Shown here one piece after another: positions 46,693 to 58,448 of a DNA stretch of 64,000 nucleotides. The notes under the pieces are model-generated. The model did no database searches and had not been told where the DNA came from. It saw only the letters and a list, made by a program, of their open reading frames with translations. A program made the translations under genes and the position numbers. How positions within the stretch are numbered: the stretch's first letter is position 1; every line of letters begins with the position of its first letter. Location of the stretch: the NCBI GenBank assembly GCA_016508695.1, contig VNKQ01000006.1, positions 682,001 to 746,000 on the forward strand, given 5' to 3'. This DNA comes from Hyphodiscus hymeniophilus. Taxonomy: Eukaryota > Ascomycota > Leotiomycetes > Helotiales > Hyphodiscaceae.

Positions 46693-47563
46693 TCAAAGAT
46701 AGCGCTCATGACTTAAACTCTTCCCACTCTCCATCTCAAAGGCCACACCATCATGATGCTCCACAAAAACACTCGGAATTCCCTCGCCGCCACTGACCAA
46801 GGCCTTTCTCTTAAATGTCTCGGACGTAGCTGTGTCCGCCTGCTGAAATGACATCCTCGTCCTCATGTAGGTTTCGTATCGTGTGTCTCTTTCGTGGTTG
46901 AAGCTTGGACTTCGTGCCCTTTGTACATCTACGCCTGGGTGTTCTCTATTTGATTCGATATCTCGGAGCGGCCCGTGGGAGGTTGCTGAAGTGTTGTAAG
47001 CTACGGGGATTTGTGAGGAGTGGTGGTCTTGGGTGTCGGCTTGGAGGGAGTATGGATGGTTGACGGGCGTGTAAGATTTCTTTTCTTTCCGCAACCGGTG
47101 ATAGATTATGGACCCGTAGATGAGTGGAATCCAGAAACAGAGTCTAGGCATTGTTAGAGGGTGAATTGTGAGAAGAGATAGGGACGCACAAGAGGACTGC
47201 ATGGAGAATAATGCCAACGGTTGAGGTCGTTCGGCCGCCGTCATTGACTACAGAAACAATATCGAGTATGAACAAGGCGGTCCAGATTGCTGCCTTAGCG
47301 ACATTCATGAGTAGGAAAGCGAGAGGCCGTAATTTATGTCGGGCAAGTAAAATGATCTCGGTGATGGTAAGAAGCAGACAAAAACCGCAAAGCGTGATCC
47401 AAACGTCATATCGCGTACTCGTACCATCCCAGTCCTCATCATTATTGTTCTTGTACGAAACGACCAGCAGTGGAATAAAGACCAGCATGAAACCGATCTG
47501 GAGGCACCAAAATGGGATCAATATTGCTTTCCGCCATGGAGCGCGGTTGTGAGTATCAGCCAT
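46693..47563 (-). CDS. Four-helix membrane protein of unknown function, 274 aa
   Basis: Two exons: 47563-47190 and 47143-46693 (intron 46 nt). The splice joins HAVLL to LCFWIPLIYGSI, keeping the fourth helix intact. The four hydrophobic segments, in order, are AILIPFWCLQIGFMLVFIPLL, WITLCGFCLLLTITEIILL, LAFLLMNVAKAAIWTALFI and STVGIILHAVLLLCFWIPLIY. The 120-residue C-terminal tail is hydrophilic and cytosolic-looking, with many Arg, Ser and His. Four helices with a long tail resemble MARVEL-like fungal proteins, but I see no diagnostic motif. No signal peptide. Function unknown. Confidence 0.75.
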
Positions 47564-48615
47564 AGTGTCGTCGTCGACGCCAAGGCCTCAATTGTACAGC
47601 ATCGAAAGAAATGAGGAGTGGTTCTCAGCTTGATATATCTCTATGCCAGGCTTTCTTTTTTAGATTTGCCATGGCGTGAGCAGCTTGGGCTCATCAAGGC
47701 TCTGTGCCGCTGCTGGAAGACTCATTTTCGCCTTGCCTGGGAGTGCACAGCCAGGTGAGAGCCTCCTCTCGACGGGGTTGCGCCTCGCGCCAAATCCGCC
47801 CATTTGCTGGATCTCCAAGTTTCGAGGTGAAGCCAACTAAGTTCCGACGCTTGTCGGCACAGCACAGCATCACAGCGCCTGTTCGCTACTCGTAGCAAGT
47901 TCTAATATGCTTAAATTAGATTTCCACGGTAGGCTGTATGATTTGTAGGAGGAGCGAAGAAGCTTATTTACCCCTGTACAAAGCTGAAAAGTGGAGGGAA
48001 CAAGGAAATATATTGGGGGCCATAAGCGCCAGGAGGCAGACCCATCACTTTGTTTCAAAGCTGCATGGTATGGCTGAGATCTGGGCCGCGTAGTGTGGAG
48101 AGAGGCTGGAGTCCTCATTGGAAGGGCCAATGATGGAGAAGCCTTGTTATGAAGGATTAACTTATGAAGATTTGAAGGATTTCAAGTCTCAAGTACGAAG
48201 GATCCGATACTCGCTGTTTTGTTCTTGAGGTGAGATCTTGTAAGATCAATGCGCGCCTTTGTAGAAGTTAGTAGATTGATAGAAGAGAATTTGCTGTGGT
48301 GCTGAAACATTTCCAGCCATCACCTCGCTTAAATTCATGACCAAAACTGACGTCTTGCCTCAGGTCAACTCTGTCAGCCTCGTTCTTACTTTATGCGTGC
48401 TAACGTTCAAGCCTCAAGTAAGCCTCGAAATCATTTAGCGACGCTCTTTGAATGGAACGGGCTGTATAACTATAACTTGTGTTTGTGACCTTGGGCTTAC
48501 ATGACCAATAGCTTGAATTAACGTCTTGTAAGTTGGTCCAGAGCAAGGCATCGATGGCAGAAAGTTGTAAGCTCTATCGCATTCATGCGAAACTTCCACG
48601 CTCATAAAGACTCAC
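47564..48615. other. Intergenic between membrane-protein and thioesterase genes
   Basis: 1052 bases in tandem minus-strand orientation. Promoter of the membrane-protein gene and 3' end of the thioesterase gene. No gene seen. Confidence 0.4.
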
Positions 48616-49644
48616 CTATTCAGGCAAGATCTTCTCCAGAAACAAACACATATCCCTGAACTCCACACCACTAGTAACATGTCCTAAGCCTTCATACTCA
48701 TGACTCTCGACCATGCTCTCCCCAACAGTCCCTTCAACCCTCATTTTCGTGTCTCTAAACACTCTCATAGGAACAAGCATATCCTTCGTTCCATGCGCCA
48801 GAAACGTTTTCATGCCCATTCCCTTCTGTTCTTCAACTTCCTCCACTCCCTCTTTTCCACCCTTAACATATCCTCTCCTCCCCTCCCTGATCTTCCCACC
48901 CCTGGGCAAATACCCACTCAATCCAACCATGCCCCCAATTCTCCCCTGCCATCTACTCGCTAGGGCTGCAACAAGTGAGATGGCGCAGCCTTGAGAAAAT
49001 CCACCGATAATGATCCGCTCTGGCTTTACGCCACGGGAGATTTCGCCGTCGATGAGGGTGCAAAGATACTCTACTGACTCAAGGATTTCGGATTCGGCGT
49101 GTTCGTCGAATCCTTCAGATTCATTCTCTTCAGTTGCTGAGGATCTTCCTACGGGAATAGGGCCTAGAGAATGTTGGAATTAGCACTTATTTACAGAAAT
49201 AGGCCTGTGAGTCGCCTGTCCCGTGAGTTATCTAATCTCGACATAGCAAGAGTTCTAAACTCAAGAGAGTGTCGAGATGGGGGACTGATGATCCATGAAT
49301 TCGGAACGCACTGAAAGACGTAGGTGTATACCACGCTGTCTGCATAGCTTCTTGATTCAACGGTGCATTTGGGAAGATCCAGGATAGATGAGGGAGTTTC
49401 TTCGCTGAGTGGAATTGTTCTGCGATATCTTGTTCATGTCAGTCATATTCCATAAACTCATCTTGAGACTAAAGCGTGAGTTTCAACACAATTGCACGAG
49501 GATAGCATAATATGAAGCAGGAGCGAAAGGTGCCTCACTTGTCCAGCCATCTGCGTCGTCGCCCAGGCCGTGGAGAAAGATAAACGTTGCTGGCTTTGAG
49601 GTCTGGGCTGGGGCTGAGATTCGCTGGGGTGGTTTCTGGGTCAT
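48616..49644 (-). CDS. Acyl-protein thioesterase / phospholipase-carboxylesterase (APT1-like), 256 aa
   Basis: Cytosolic serine hydrolase that removes palmitate from proteins or acyl groups from lysophospholipids. Three exons: 49644-49539, 49428-49312, 49163-48616 (introns 110 and 148 nt). FIFLHGLGDDADGW is the oxyanion-hole block. The second exon carries LSWIFPNAPLN and WYTPTSF. The nucleophile is in GGFSQGCAIS, the acid in AHGTKDMLVP and the histidine in YEGLGHVTSG, so the Ser-Asp-His triad is complete. An unusual basic/acidic insertion (PRGGKIREGRRGYVKGGKEGVEEVEEQ) follows the LSGYLP strand. It is slightly longer than the 220-230 residues typical of APT1. Could instead be a carboxylesterase with another substrate. 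Confidence 0.92.
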
Positions 49645-50352
49645 TGTTTCTTGAATGAATTGAATGTTATTAATTAGATGTCATAAAAGTACTTGCCCTG
49701 AAATGTATATACGGAGTATTAATGTGCAGGTATTATGGATTCCAATCTTGGAGAGAGCTGGTGGGGCATCTTAAGAGGTGACCGGGAGCTACGGGACGGC
49801 ACCAGACGGTACTTGAGTAAGCATGGCGCAAAGGGAACAGGGTTAGCGACAACGACTCTATTTATTTGATGAACTCAATTGGCTTTGGGTGATGTCTACT
49901 AGTGTAGTGCCCGTAAATCATAGAAAAAATTGTCCCATATTATGCTGCTGGATGATTCTCAATAGCGAAGATGGCACGAAGACCTTCCCGGTACCAGTCA
50001 CGTGCCTGACTTGGCCGTCCTTTCTCGAGAACTAGAGCTTTCCTTCTTCCACGCATTGAAACGTCGCACGATCTTGGGAATTATCAGAATGGCTGGATCA
50101 ATCCTCGGATACGAGATTTCATCACACCAATTTGTGGGGATTTGTTTGTGATGTCCGACAAATTTTCCCAGCCTTGGGTTTTTATCCCTGCCAAAGAAGG
50201 AGCTCTCCCCAACCTCTCTACAAAGGCGTCTCCACACACACCAGCCTTCTTACAACACCAGAGCCATTCAATGGCCTTTATGAGCGACGGGTCCAGAGGC
50301 AACATGCAGAGCTTAGCATACTGCATTACAAGTGGGTGGAGTTGCATACAGA
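49645..50352. promoter_or_regulatory. Divergent intergenic region of thioesterase and DUF3433 gene
   Basis: 708 bases with overlapping frames on both strands, none protein-like. CACGTG at about 49998-50003. Presumed promoters. Confidence 0.35.
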
Positions 50353-52881
50353 ATGAATCTTGGAGCCATAGACGTGCAGCGAGTTCACCGTAAGTTCTTC
50401 AGATTGATGCGTTGTCTGATGCGCCTGCTAACACAAACTTTACAAGATGACCGTCCTCAACTGCAACGAATATATACCGACGAACTCCCTACAACGCCTG
50501 TTCATGTACAAATTGACGATGATCGAACTCCTTCATTTACCTCGAGCATCAGTGCCGCCGAGACCGTGATACGCTGGGAAACTCCTCCTTCGCGAGTTCG
50601 AACACCACAACGAAGCTCTGAAACCCTCAGACAAAGCTCCAAACGACAATCAATCGGTGCAAATGAGGCTGCTTATGCATCGAATACTCCGCTGGTGGTG
50701 CGATTCGACGAGGAACAGATCAGGAGTGACGAGGTTGAGGCCTCGAAGAAGGAGCGGAGTCCGAAAAAGATGGACGATGTGTCATTGGAATCCGAGCCTC
50801 CAACGCCAGGCACAGACGATACGCCCTACCTTCGTTTTGCAATCGAACAATTGACGCGAGACCAAGAGATAAGAGCAGCTCAAAGGTCCATCTCTGAAAG
50901 GAGTTCCGATTCTTATCCAGTCGAGCGTATCATCCCAAACCATCTCCGAGACGATTATATCCAACCTGGAACAGTACACACGAGGGAAGAACTTGCACTG
51001 GCGAGAAAACACCGTTCATCGCCCGGGCCAGAGTCAACGCATCCTCCCGGACGACTATTCAGATACAATGCGACACGACCTCTCACTACTGAATCCGCGG
51101 TTCAAGTTCCGGTAAACACGGACATCTTCATTCCCATTAAACCGCCTCTGCCTTCCTCACGATATCCTGACTTAATGTTTATACCCACGATTTTACGACC
51201 ACTTTCAATGCTGATGATAGCATTTTTATGCATTCTAATGATAACGGCGATCATGTTTTGTGCCATTTATTCAACATACCACAATGGACTCTTGGGATGG
51301 GCTGATGGCATATATGGAGGGAGATATTTTGTCTTCAGCTTTCTACCGCAAATTCTTGCAGCGATCTTGATGATGGTTGTTCAGGAAGTTATGCGAACTT
51401 CACAAAGAATCTTGCCTTATACATTAATGGCGATGGACGACGCAAAAAGTCGAGCCAGTGGCTTATTCATGGATCTCTACCAGAAAAGTTTCCTGCGGCC
51501 GAGATGGGGCGGTCCTATGAGTATTAGTATTGCCAATTTGTTTTTCTGGTTATTGATATTTACGATACCCCTTCAAAGTTGTCTGTTCTCGGTAACTCCT
51601 TCCGGCGCCGCATGGCGATGGACTGCGGTTCAAGGCATTGCTTGGACTCTTGTTGCAATTTATATTCTTGTACTGATTGGAATCTTTATGACGGGGCTGT
51701 TCTTCCATCGAAGGACTACTGGGTTAACGTGGGATCCTCGGTCTTTGGGAGATATCATTGCTTTATTGCCCAGGAGCAACAGCTTGAATGACTATCCTGG
51801 CACGGATACAATGAGCTGTAGGAACCAGATGCGAGATCATTTGAAGATACGGAGCGATCGACTTGGCTACTGGAGAACGCCAAATCGTACCCAAGGAATC
51901 TTCTACTGTGTTGGAGAAGCTGGCGCATCTACACGACAGTACACCTTGGAAGGTGGTAAGATTCACGAAAAGCCATCCAGATCCGACATATACCAACATT
52001 CGGATGTGGAAAAGGCAACCTTGCTTCACAGCGAGGAGGTGCGTTTTCGCTATATCACATGGTATCTCCGCGACTCTTTTACGATCTTCTGGGCTGTTGC
52101 AGCATTCATCCTCCTGTTAGCACTCATAGTCGTGTCATTCCTGTCATCAACGGCCATCAGGAAAGGGTTTGCTCCACAAGTATCACCGGTCTCAAATTCC
52201 CAGGGATTCTCCCCAGCAAACTTCCTATACAGCTTCATTCCCTCGATAATCGGGCTGCTTCTCTACCTTTTCTTCCAGCCCCTCGACATGAGTCTTCGAC
52301 AACTCCAACCTTGGGCCGAGCTAGGGCAAGAAGGAGGGGGCACAGCAGATCAATCTCTGCTTTCCGACTACATTTCTAGATCTCCGATTGGATGCGCATG
52401 GCATGCGTTTGGCGCAGGCCACTACAAAGTTGCCATTGTATCAACTATGTCATTCCTCTTCATACTCCTCCCCATCCTCGGCGGCGGTCTATTCTTCGCC
52501 CTCACGACACCCTCCAACGGAGTTCGCATGATTCCGAACCTTCCTGCCTTCTACATCCTTCTCGCCATTCTCATACTCTACCTTCTCGGCCTGCTTATTC
52601 TGATTCCCAATCGGCGCCTCTTACACCTCCCACATGCAATCGATTGTCTCGCCGAGATATTCAGCTTCGTTTACAACAGCCAGATGCTCGATGACGCATC
52701 CTTTCGTTCCCCAAGAACAAAGGCGGACCTGGTAGCGAGACTCATGTCTGTTCGAGTCGGTGGTCGAGAGGCGAAATACGAATTCGGCGTGCATGAAGGA
52801 AGAGATGGGAGAGAGTGGATTGGGATTGAGCGGATTGGGAGAGATGGGCATCGACGACAGATTTTTGGACGACAAATTTGA
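50353..52881 (+). CDS. DUF3433 multi-pass membrane protein, 823 aa
   Basis: Fungus-specific membrane protein, function unknown. Two exons: 50353-50389 and 50447-52881. The 57-nt intron has a good GTAAGT donor and TGCTAAC branch site and joins MNLGAIDVQRVH to HDRPQLQRIYT. The N-terminal 250 residues are hydrophilic and Ser/Thr/Pro-rich, with many possible phosphosites. Then comes a repeated architecture: LRPLSMLMIAFLCILMITAIMF, ILAAILMMVVQEVMRTSQRILPY, IANLFFWLLIFTIPLQS and IYILVLIGIFMTGLFF in the first half, and matching helices such as IPSIIGLLLYLFFQPLDMSLRQLQPW and FILLPILGGGLFF in the second. The paired 'MRTSQRILPY' and 'DMSLRQLQPW' segments are typical of tandem DUF3433 units. No signal peptide. 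Confidence 0.88.
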   Translation: MNLGAIDVQRVHRKFFRLMRCLMRLLTQTLQDDRPQLQRIYTDELPTTPVHVQIDDDRTPSFTSSISAAETVIRWETPPSRVRTPQRSSETLRQSSKRQSIGANEAAYASNTPLVVRFDEEQIRSDEVEASKKERSPKKMDDVSLESEPPTPGTDDTPYLRFAIEQLTRDQEIRAAQRSISERSSDSYPVERIIPNHLRDDYIQPGTVHTREELALARKHRSSPGPESTHPPGRLFRYNATRPLTTESAVQVPVNTDIFIPIKPPLPSSRYPDLMFIPTILRPLSMLMIAFLCILMITAIMFCAIYSTYHNGLLGWADGIYGGRYFVFSFLPQILAAILMMVVQEVMRTSQRILPYTLMAMDDAKSRASGLFMDLYQKSFLRPRWGGPMSISIANLFFWLLIFTIPLQSCLFSVTPSGAAWRWTAVQGIAWTLVAIYILVLIGIFMTGLFFHRRTTGLTWDPRSLGDIIALLPRSNSLNDYPGTDTMSCRNQMRDHLKIRSDRLGYWRTPNRTQGIFYCVGEAGASTRQYTLEGGKIHEKPSRSDIYQHSDVEKATLLHSEEVRFRYITWYLRDSFTIFWAVAAFILLLALIVVSFLSSTAIRKGFAPQVSPVSNSQGFSPANFLYSFIPSIIGLLLYLFFQPLDMSLRQLQPWAELGQEGGGTADQSLLSDYISRSPIGCAWHAFGAGHYKVAIVSTMSFLFILLPILGGGLFFALTTPSNGVRMIPNLPAFYILLAILILYLLGLLILIPNRRLLHLPHAIDCLAEIFSFVYNSQMLDDASFRSPRTKADLVARLMSVRVGGREAKYEFGVHEGRDGREWIGIERIGRDGHRRQIFGRQI

Positions 52882-54083
52882 TACTTCAATTCGATGCGAC
52901 ACGATTTAAACGATACGATTGATGCATAATTAGCGATAATGAGTTAGGAGTTTAAGTTATTGGTCCTGAGCTATGAGCTTGACGGATCACTTTTCACGGT
53001 TTACGATTTATGGATATGGGATATGGATCATGGGAAATGAATAGAGTGTAAAATAGGCTCATAGTAGCTTGTACATAATATCATGGTATGGTGCATAGGC
53101 ACCTTCGTCCTCTTTCCCTTTCCCAAATCTCCCTCTTATATTCTTCCGTTCTTCTTTATCAACGATTCGGAGCAGCAGTCACTGTTCAGACAATTCTACT
53201 CCACGAACCCTTGCCAAACACTCTGGCCCATACCTCCTTTTCCTCTGGAATCGGTTCAATCTATGGTATAGGCCTATTTTTGAAGCAAGGAGAATGATCG
53301 AGTCCGTTTACTCACCGCGATATCCTGCCTTTGGCTGTGGTTATGGTGGTCCATATCTTTCTGGTCGACACTTCGTCCCTCGTTAGCACTTTTATTTTTC
53401 TCCTCAAGGCGTAGTTATTGTGCTGTCTTGAGCTTTGAGCGACGGTCTCTTTGATGATAAGTCATTGCCTTGTCAGTAGTGGCATATTGGGAAGCACCCC
53501 ACTCTTGGACGCGAGCTATTTCGTCGGAGCTGGTAGGCGCTAAACAAAAATCCCGACGCTGCACCCAGTGGTACCGATTGCTATCGGAGTTCGTTGCTGT
53601 CGGAGTTCTTTCCGATGTGGACGGATTTCCGTCAGTATCATTTCAAGATTGGGAATGGTCTCATTGGGATCAGTAAGTTCGATGTACGCGACATGTAAAA
53701 TGTCTACGACTGCTAGTCAAAATAGTATTGCTGATCACAGTACAAGTACAAAATGTTCTTCGTTGCGTATTCAATCTTGTTTTTGAGCATACTTGATATT
53801 GTCCAGACATTTTAAGCGGCTGAGATTTAGTCTTCTTATGTTTTGTCAATAATATAATGTTTCAGATGATTTGGGTGATGTCGACTCGTGCACTCGTACT
53901 TCGAATGACTTCCTTCTGTCGCAATTAGTGCACAATGTTTAAATCATTAGGGCCTATCCCATTACTTTTTACTTGGTTGTACATCGTGCAACATCCTGAA
54001 TCCATTCTCCCAGTCTAGTCAACTCCAGCAATGCAGGCTGCAAATACAAAGGCTCCTCTCCCTATATAGAAAACAAGCAGATT
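52882..54083. other. Intergenic between convergent genes
   Basis: 1202 bases; 3' ends of DUF3433 and OYE genes. The region just after 52881 is rich in GGATATGG-like repeats (about 53010-53040). No gene seen. Confidence 0.4.
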
Positions 54084-55464
54084 CTATGCCTTTTTCTCCT
54101 CGGTTTCTTTCATTTGGGCCTCGTCCCATGTTGGGTAATCTGTATACCCGACTTCCCTCTTACTTGTCGGCCCATAGAACTTGGCGCGATTGTACATGTT
54201 CAGCGACCTCTCACTGCGAAGTCTATTTTCGTCAGCAGTATGTTTGGAAGAACGTCAAGACACTTACCTATCAGGCATATCCGGATTCGCAATGAACCAT
54301 CTTCCAAATGCACATAGATCTACTCTTCCACTTTCAACCACACCCCATATATTCTCCCCATCCCAGCCGCCAGCACTCATCACAGGCGTGTCTCCCAGAA
54401 TTTGCCTCGCCCATTCTAAATCTATCGGCCTTCCCTTCCCCCAAGACTTCTCAAAGGCCACATTGCCGGTCAGCTCCTCCATGCGCGGCTCCACAAACGC
54501 CACATACGACACAGCAGGCACTTCCTTCTTCAAATTCCTCAATAGCGCACTCCAAGTCTCAAATCTCTCCTCATCCCCCATATCATTATAGATTCCCCAC
54601 GGACTAAGCTTCAAACTCACATTGCCCTCCCCGACGACATCTTCAACTTTCTTGCACAACTCCACCGCAAACGCACCTCTCTTCTCCGGACTACCTCCGT
54701 AACCATCCGTTCGTTTGTTGACGTTAGAGTTTAGGAATTGGTCGACTAGGTACCCATTTCCGCCGTGGATTTCTACACCATCGAAACCGCACTCCATCGC
54801 CATTTTCGCAGCGGATACGTGGTCTGCGATTGTCTGCTGAAGATGTGAGGGTGAGAGCTCCAGTGGCGGGTAGTTCTTCAGCATAACGCGCTCCGAGTAC
54901 GAGAGTCCTGGTGGTGGGTAGGCGTACTTCTCATCCGTGGACCAAGGAGTGGCGGATGAAGAAACGGTTGGTACTCCAGAGTACTGGGGGATGGACGCCC
55001 GGCCCTGGTGGCAGAGTTGTGCGTAGATGTAGCCGCCTTTGGCGTGGACTGCTTCTGTGACCTGGACGGTCAATCAGCTTTGCATTCAGATGAAATTGAT
55101 TGAATTTCTTGGCGGAGAAGGGAATCGGAAAACATCAACACACCAGCTTCCAACCTTCTGCCTGCTCCTTCAACCACATTCCCGGCACACCTGGCATTGC
55201 TCCTCCCTCTGGACTTGGCGTGATACCCTCTGTGATTACCAGCCCACCCTCACTAGCTCGCTGGGCATAGTATTCAGCAATCAGCGCATCTGGAAGCCAT
55301 ATTCTATTCAGCTTTTCCGGTGTACTCTCTACGAGCGGGACACCCCTATTTCGAGTGCATGGGGACAGCACAATGCGATGCTTGAGATCGAGTCTGCCAT
55401 TCCCGATTTTCAGGGGTGTGAAAAGTGCTGATGCAGCACCTTTAGGAGGGGCTGGAGCAGCCAT
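54084..55464 (-). CDS. Old Yellow Enzyme (NADH:flavin oxidoreductase), 414 aa
   Basis: FMN-containing ene-reductase of the OYE family that reduces alpha,beta-unsaturated carbonyls. Three exons: 55464-55144, 55061-54268, 54213-54084 (introns 82 and 54 nt). The TIM-barrel start is PLKIGNGRLDLKHRIVLSPCTRNR. GLVITEGITPSPEGG follows, then QLCHQGRAS. The substrate-binding block is GFDGVEIHGGNGYLVDQFLNSNVNKRTDGYGG, where the H-x2-N pair binds the substrate carbonyl. GNVSLKLSPWG, SAGGWDGENIW and DLCAFGRWFIANPD are the late barrel strands that hold FMN phosphate. The last exon gives YNRAKFYGPTSKREVGYTDYP, the normal end. Length is typical. Fungal homologues often sit in biosynthetic clusters, but no cluster is evident here. 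Confidence 0.95.
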
Positions 55465-56642
55465 TATTCAACGAATTATTCAGTAGTGAATAGAACGAAA
55501 AAATGATTTTAAGATCTATGTCAAAGGTAGGGAAGAGTGTTGGGCACATAATGGGCAAGCGAATAACGAGGTCGGAGTTCACTCAAAGGTGGGGTGGAGA
55601 TCGGATAGCATGCGGCGCTCAGGGGTCGGAGATCCTACTGCACTGCATCCTAGCGTTCCAGCGTCGGCCGGGATAGTTATTAGCGTAGCGTTAGAGCTTA
55701 GTGGCTCAGATCTTGATGGACATAAAGACTCCATTCATATTTTCTCGAGTATTTTTTGAGGTCAGATATCTATCTATCTTCCAGGAAATCCGGACCTAGA
55801 GGAAAGAATCATTAACTCTTGAGCTGCCAAGCTGCTCATCGGGATCACTGAATTCACAAAGTAATCACACATCTGTGTTGGAGGCCTTCAGTCAGGTTTC
55901 AAATTCACGACTAATGCTCGAAATTACTTCAATGCATAAAAGCCAGGAAAATTAAATTTTTCGAAGGAAACAATTCATTCACTTCTCTCTTACTTTACTA
56001 CAAAGGCTCGGAGCATTCAGGGCTTCTTTTTGAACTCATCCACATTACAATGTGAGCTGCCGACTGGCACAATCCATTACTGGCTTGCTTAGCTGCCGTT
56101 TCAAATCAAGTCTATTTAGTGTTCAAGATTGAAGTAATTCCAACAACTAGTACAAGGAGCATATGGGATCTTAGATACTCTTGAAGACTTAGAGTATGCA
56201 GTCCCTCACCAAAATGGTGCCATTACCTAGTTCATGGCGTGAAATTCCGAGTCTACCGATACTCAGAGTAATTCAATCAGAGTTGATATGTTATTCAGAT
56301 CAATGACTATAATATGGTATTTGTCGCCAACTATCAGTGTTGTAATCACAGTACATTCTCGAACGGTGATTGAGCCTACAGTATTGTAATTCTTTTCTCA
56401 CGACTTGGAGAGCATTCACAGACCTTACTTAATCACTGTCCAGGCTATAAAGGTATGTCAAATCTTCCATTGTTCAGCATCTTTCTCAACTCATTCCAAA
56501 CTTTCCTCGCCCACAATCTAGTATCCAAATCAGGAATAAACAAGTACCCAAAACAGGATCAAACCGACAGTTCCGACCATCCCAGTTACCGCACTGATAT
56601 TTAAGTCTACCACGCCAGTTATCAAGTACCGAAGGACGGATA
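55465..56642. promoter_or_regulatory. Divergent intergenic region of OYE and SprT-like gene
   Basis: 1178 bases without protein-like frames, fairly AT-rich. Promoters of both genes assumed; no specific box recognised. Confidence 0.35.
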
Positions 56643-57833
56643 ATGTCACAGCAGCACAACCTCACAATGCAATTTTCCGAGGAGTATGCACAGCAGCACA
56701 ACCCCACTATGCAATGTTCCGAGCCCGCACATACTCCATCACCGATCACAGAAGAGGACTTTCAGAATGGCTGTCTCAAACCTCGATCACACACCCGTGA
56801 GCAACTATCAAAAGCTCTGGTCCACTTCATTATGGGAAAAGACCATGAAGAACGAGAAGAGCGGGCAATCAAGCGTTTCGAACAAGAAGGAACATGGTGA
56901 GTCAAATCTTGAAAGAATATCTTCAAGTTGAAGTCCACTATATGCTTTGGCTGCGATGAGGTGTTGTAGAACCTTGGGACATCCTTTCCATATTGAATCT
57001 AAGTTGACATCACACAAAACTAATGCAAAGACCTCACCTGTAGGAACCTCGAAGAGCCAGACAATCTCAAAGATCTGCAAAAATATTTCGAAATCTTCGA
57101 TGATGTATTCTTCAATGGGCTTGTGAAAAGATTTTGCAAGGTCGAGTTTCTGCCCGACAAATCCGATGCTTTTTCCACACATGATAAGGCTGCAAAATCT
57201 GCTGCAGGGTTGTGTCGATTTATCGGAGTTGAAAATCCAAACGCTGTGCTCCTTATAGCCGCATGCGATAGCCAGCCGGAGAAGGTATCGGCGTCGGGCT
57301 CCCATGTCAGTCTCATAGATTTTATGAAGCCGAATGAGCGAGTCACTCGATTTATCGATGTGATGTTACGTAAGTAAATCATCACCCTCATTCTCAATCT
57401 TCCTCTCAGGTTCAACTTGCTGAGAAAGAAAACTGACGTCGAAATTCTCGCAGACGCGATGCTACAGACATACTTCTACATTTATATTTGTATATGTAAA
57501 AACGGCTGTTCCGATAAGGTGTTCACAGTCCCCCTTATGCCCCACGACATAGCTTGGCAAGCAGCTGCTTTTGCTATTGAGACAAGATCTCTTTCTGACC
57601 GCAGGGAAGAGCACCTCTCTTCGACAGTAAAACTACAGCTGGACTTGAACAGGGCCCTTAGTTTGGCGTTTGACATCTATAAAGGGTTTACCATGCCCAC
57701 TGCGGCTGAGCTGGAAGAAGTACACATGGATCCCGAGGAGATCCACCGGTACGTACGATGGTATAAGTACCGCCTTATGGTACCGGAGTCTGAAATGCAG
57801 GAGTCTGAAAGGCCTGAGTCAACTGAGACTTAG
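56643..57833 (+). CDS. SprT-like domain protein with lost HExxH site, 335 aa
   Basis: Member of the fungal SprT-like family, zincin metalloprotease relatives of SPRTN/Wss1-type DNA-protein-crosslink proteases. Three exons: 56643-56896, 57044-57373, 57410-57833. The donor of intron 2 is AA|GTAAAT, not the stronger-looking GTAAGT two bases upstream, because only the former keeps the frame. KYFEIFDDVFFNGLVKRFCKVEFL (about 97-120) is the usual family start block. The helix that should read LLHEMLH is ILADAMLQ (207-214), so the zinc-binding and catalytic residues are all replaced. YIYICICKNGC (to C228) and PHDIAWQAAAFAIE (239-252) still match the later family blocks. The N-terminus has a 45-bp internal duplication. 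Protease function is unlikely; role unknown. Confidence 0.75.
56649..56735 (+). repeat. Tandem duplication, 45-bp unit, in SprT-like gene
   Basis: CAGCAGCACAACC...ATGCAATTTTCCGAG is followed by a near copy. At protein level QQHNLTMQFSE is followed by QQHNPTMQCSE, two in-frame copies with few differences. Confidence 0.75.
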
Positions 57834-58448
57834 AGGATCATGTAGAGGTATCACCGTATCAAAGACACGTGGTAATGCGAAGGTGGACGACCTTCTTGTT
57901 ATGAAGTGGGGGAAAGATCAATAATTAGTCCAAGGTAGCAAATCGAAGCGTTACATCTGCTTTTGGAGACCTATGGCTAATGCTTCTCGGACTGTTGTGA
58001 CTTAATTTGTTTAAGTGATAACGCCGGCTGAATGACCGGACTGACGAAACATAAAGAAATTAAATGAAAGCCAGCATTCACATTCTTGATTTTTAAAAAG
58101 ACGCCTTCTGTCTCAATTGACGCAGTTCGCCCATCACTTGGTTCTTGGGGATTATAGGTAGCTATTGCCTTTCGGCGACAAAAAATTACACATAATGAAC
58201 GGAAATTATCTTTCAAAGCTAGTGAAACTTCCAATAAGCAATAAGAAATTATGTAACTACAAATAAGCTCCAGCAGTATTATCTCCATCTAAGTGTATAC
58301 CAAGCCGGAATGACCTATTTCAACTTTGCCTTCGGCGAATTTGCTTCCAGTACGATGACGGAGCTCTCGGTACCAACAAAGCTATGTTCATTCCAGCCTT
58401 TATCTAGCAACAATAATGCAGCGTACAATTTTCTCGATAGACCTCCAA
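57834..58448. other. Intergenic between convergent genes
   Basis: 615 bases, 3' ends of SprT-like and methyltransferase genes. Nothing else seen. Confidence 0.4.

Noticed and set aside
57370..57375. GTAAGT donor in the SprT-like gene's second intron
   Set aside because: It is the better consensus, but joining from it gives an immediate stop (TGC TGA); the donor four bases on keeps the frame.
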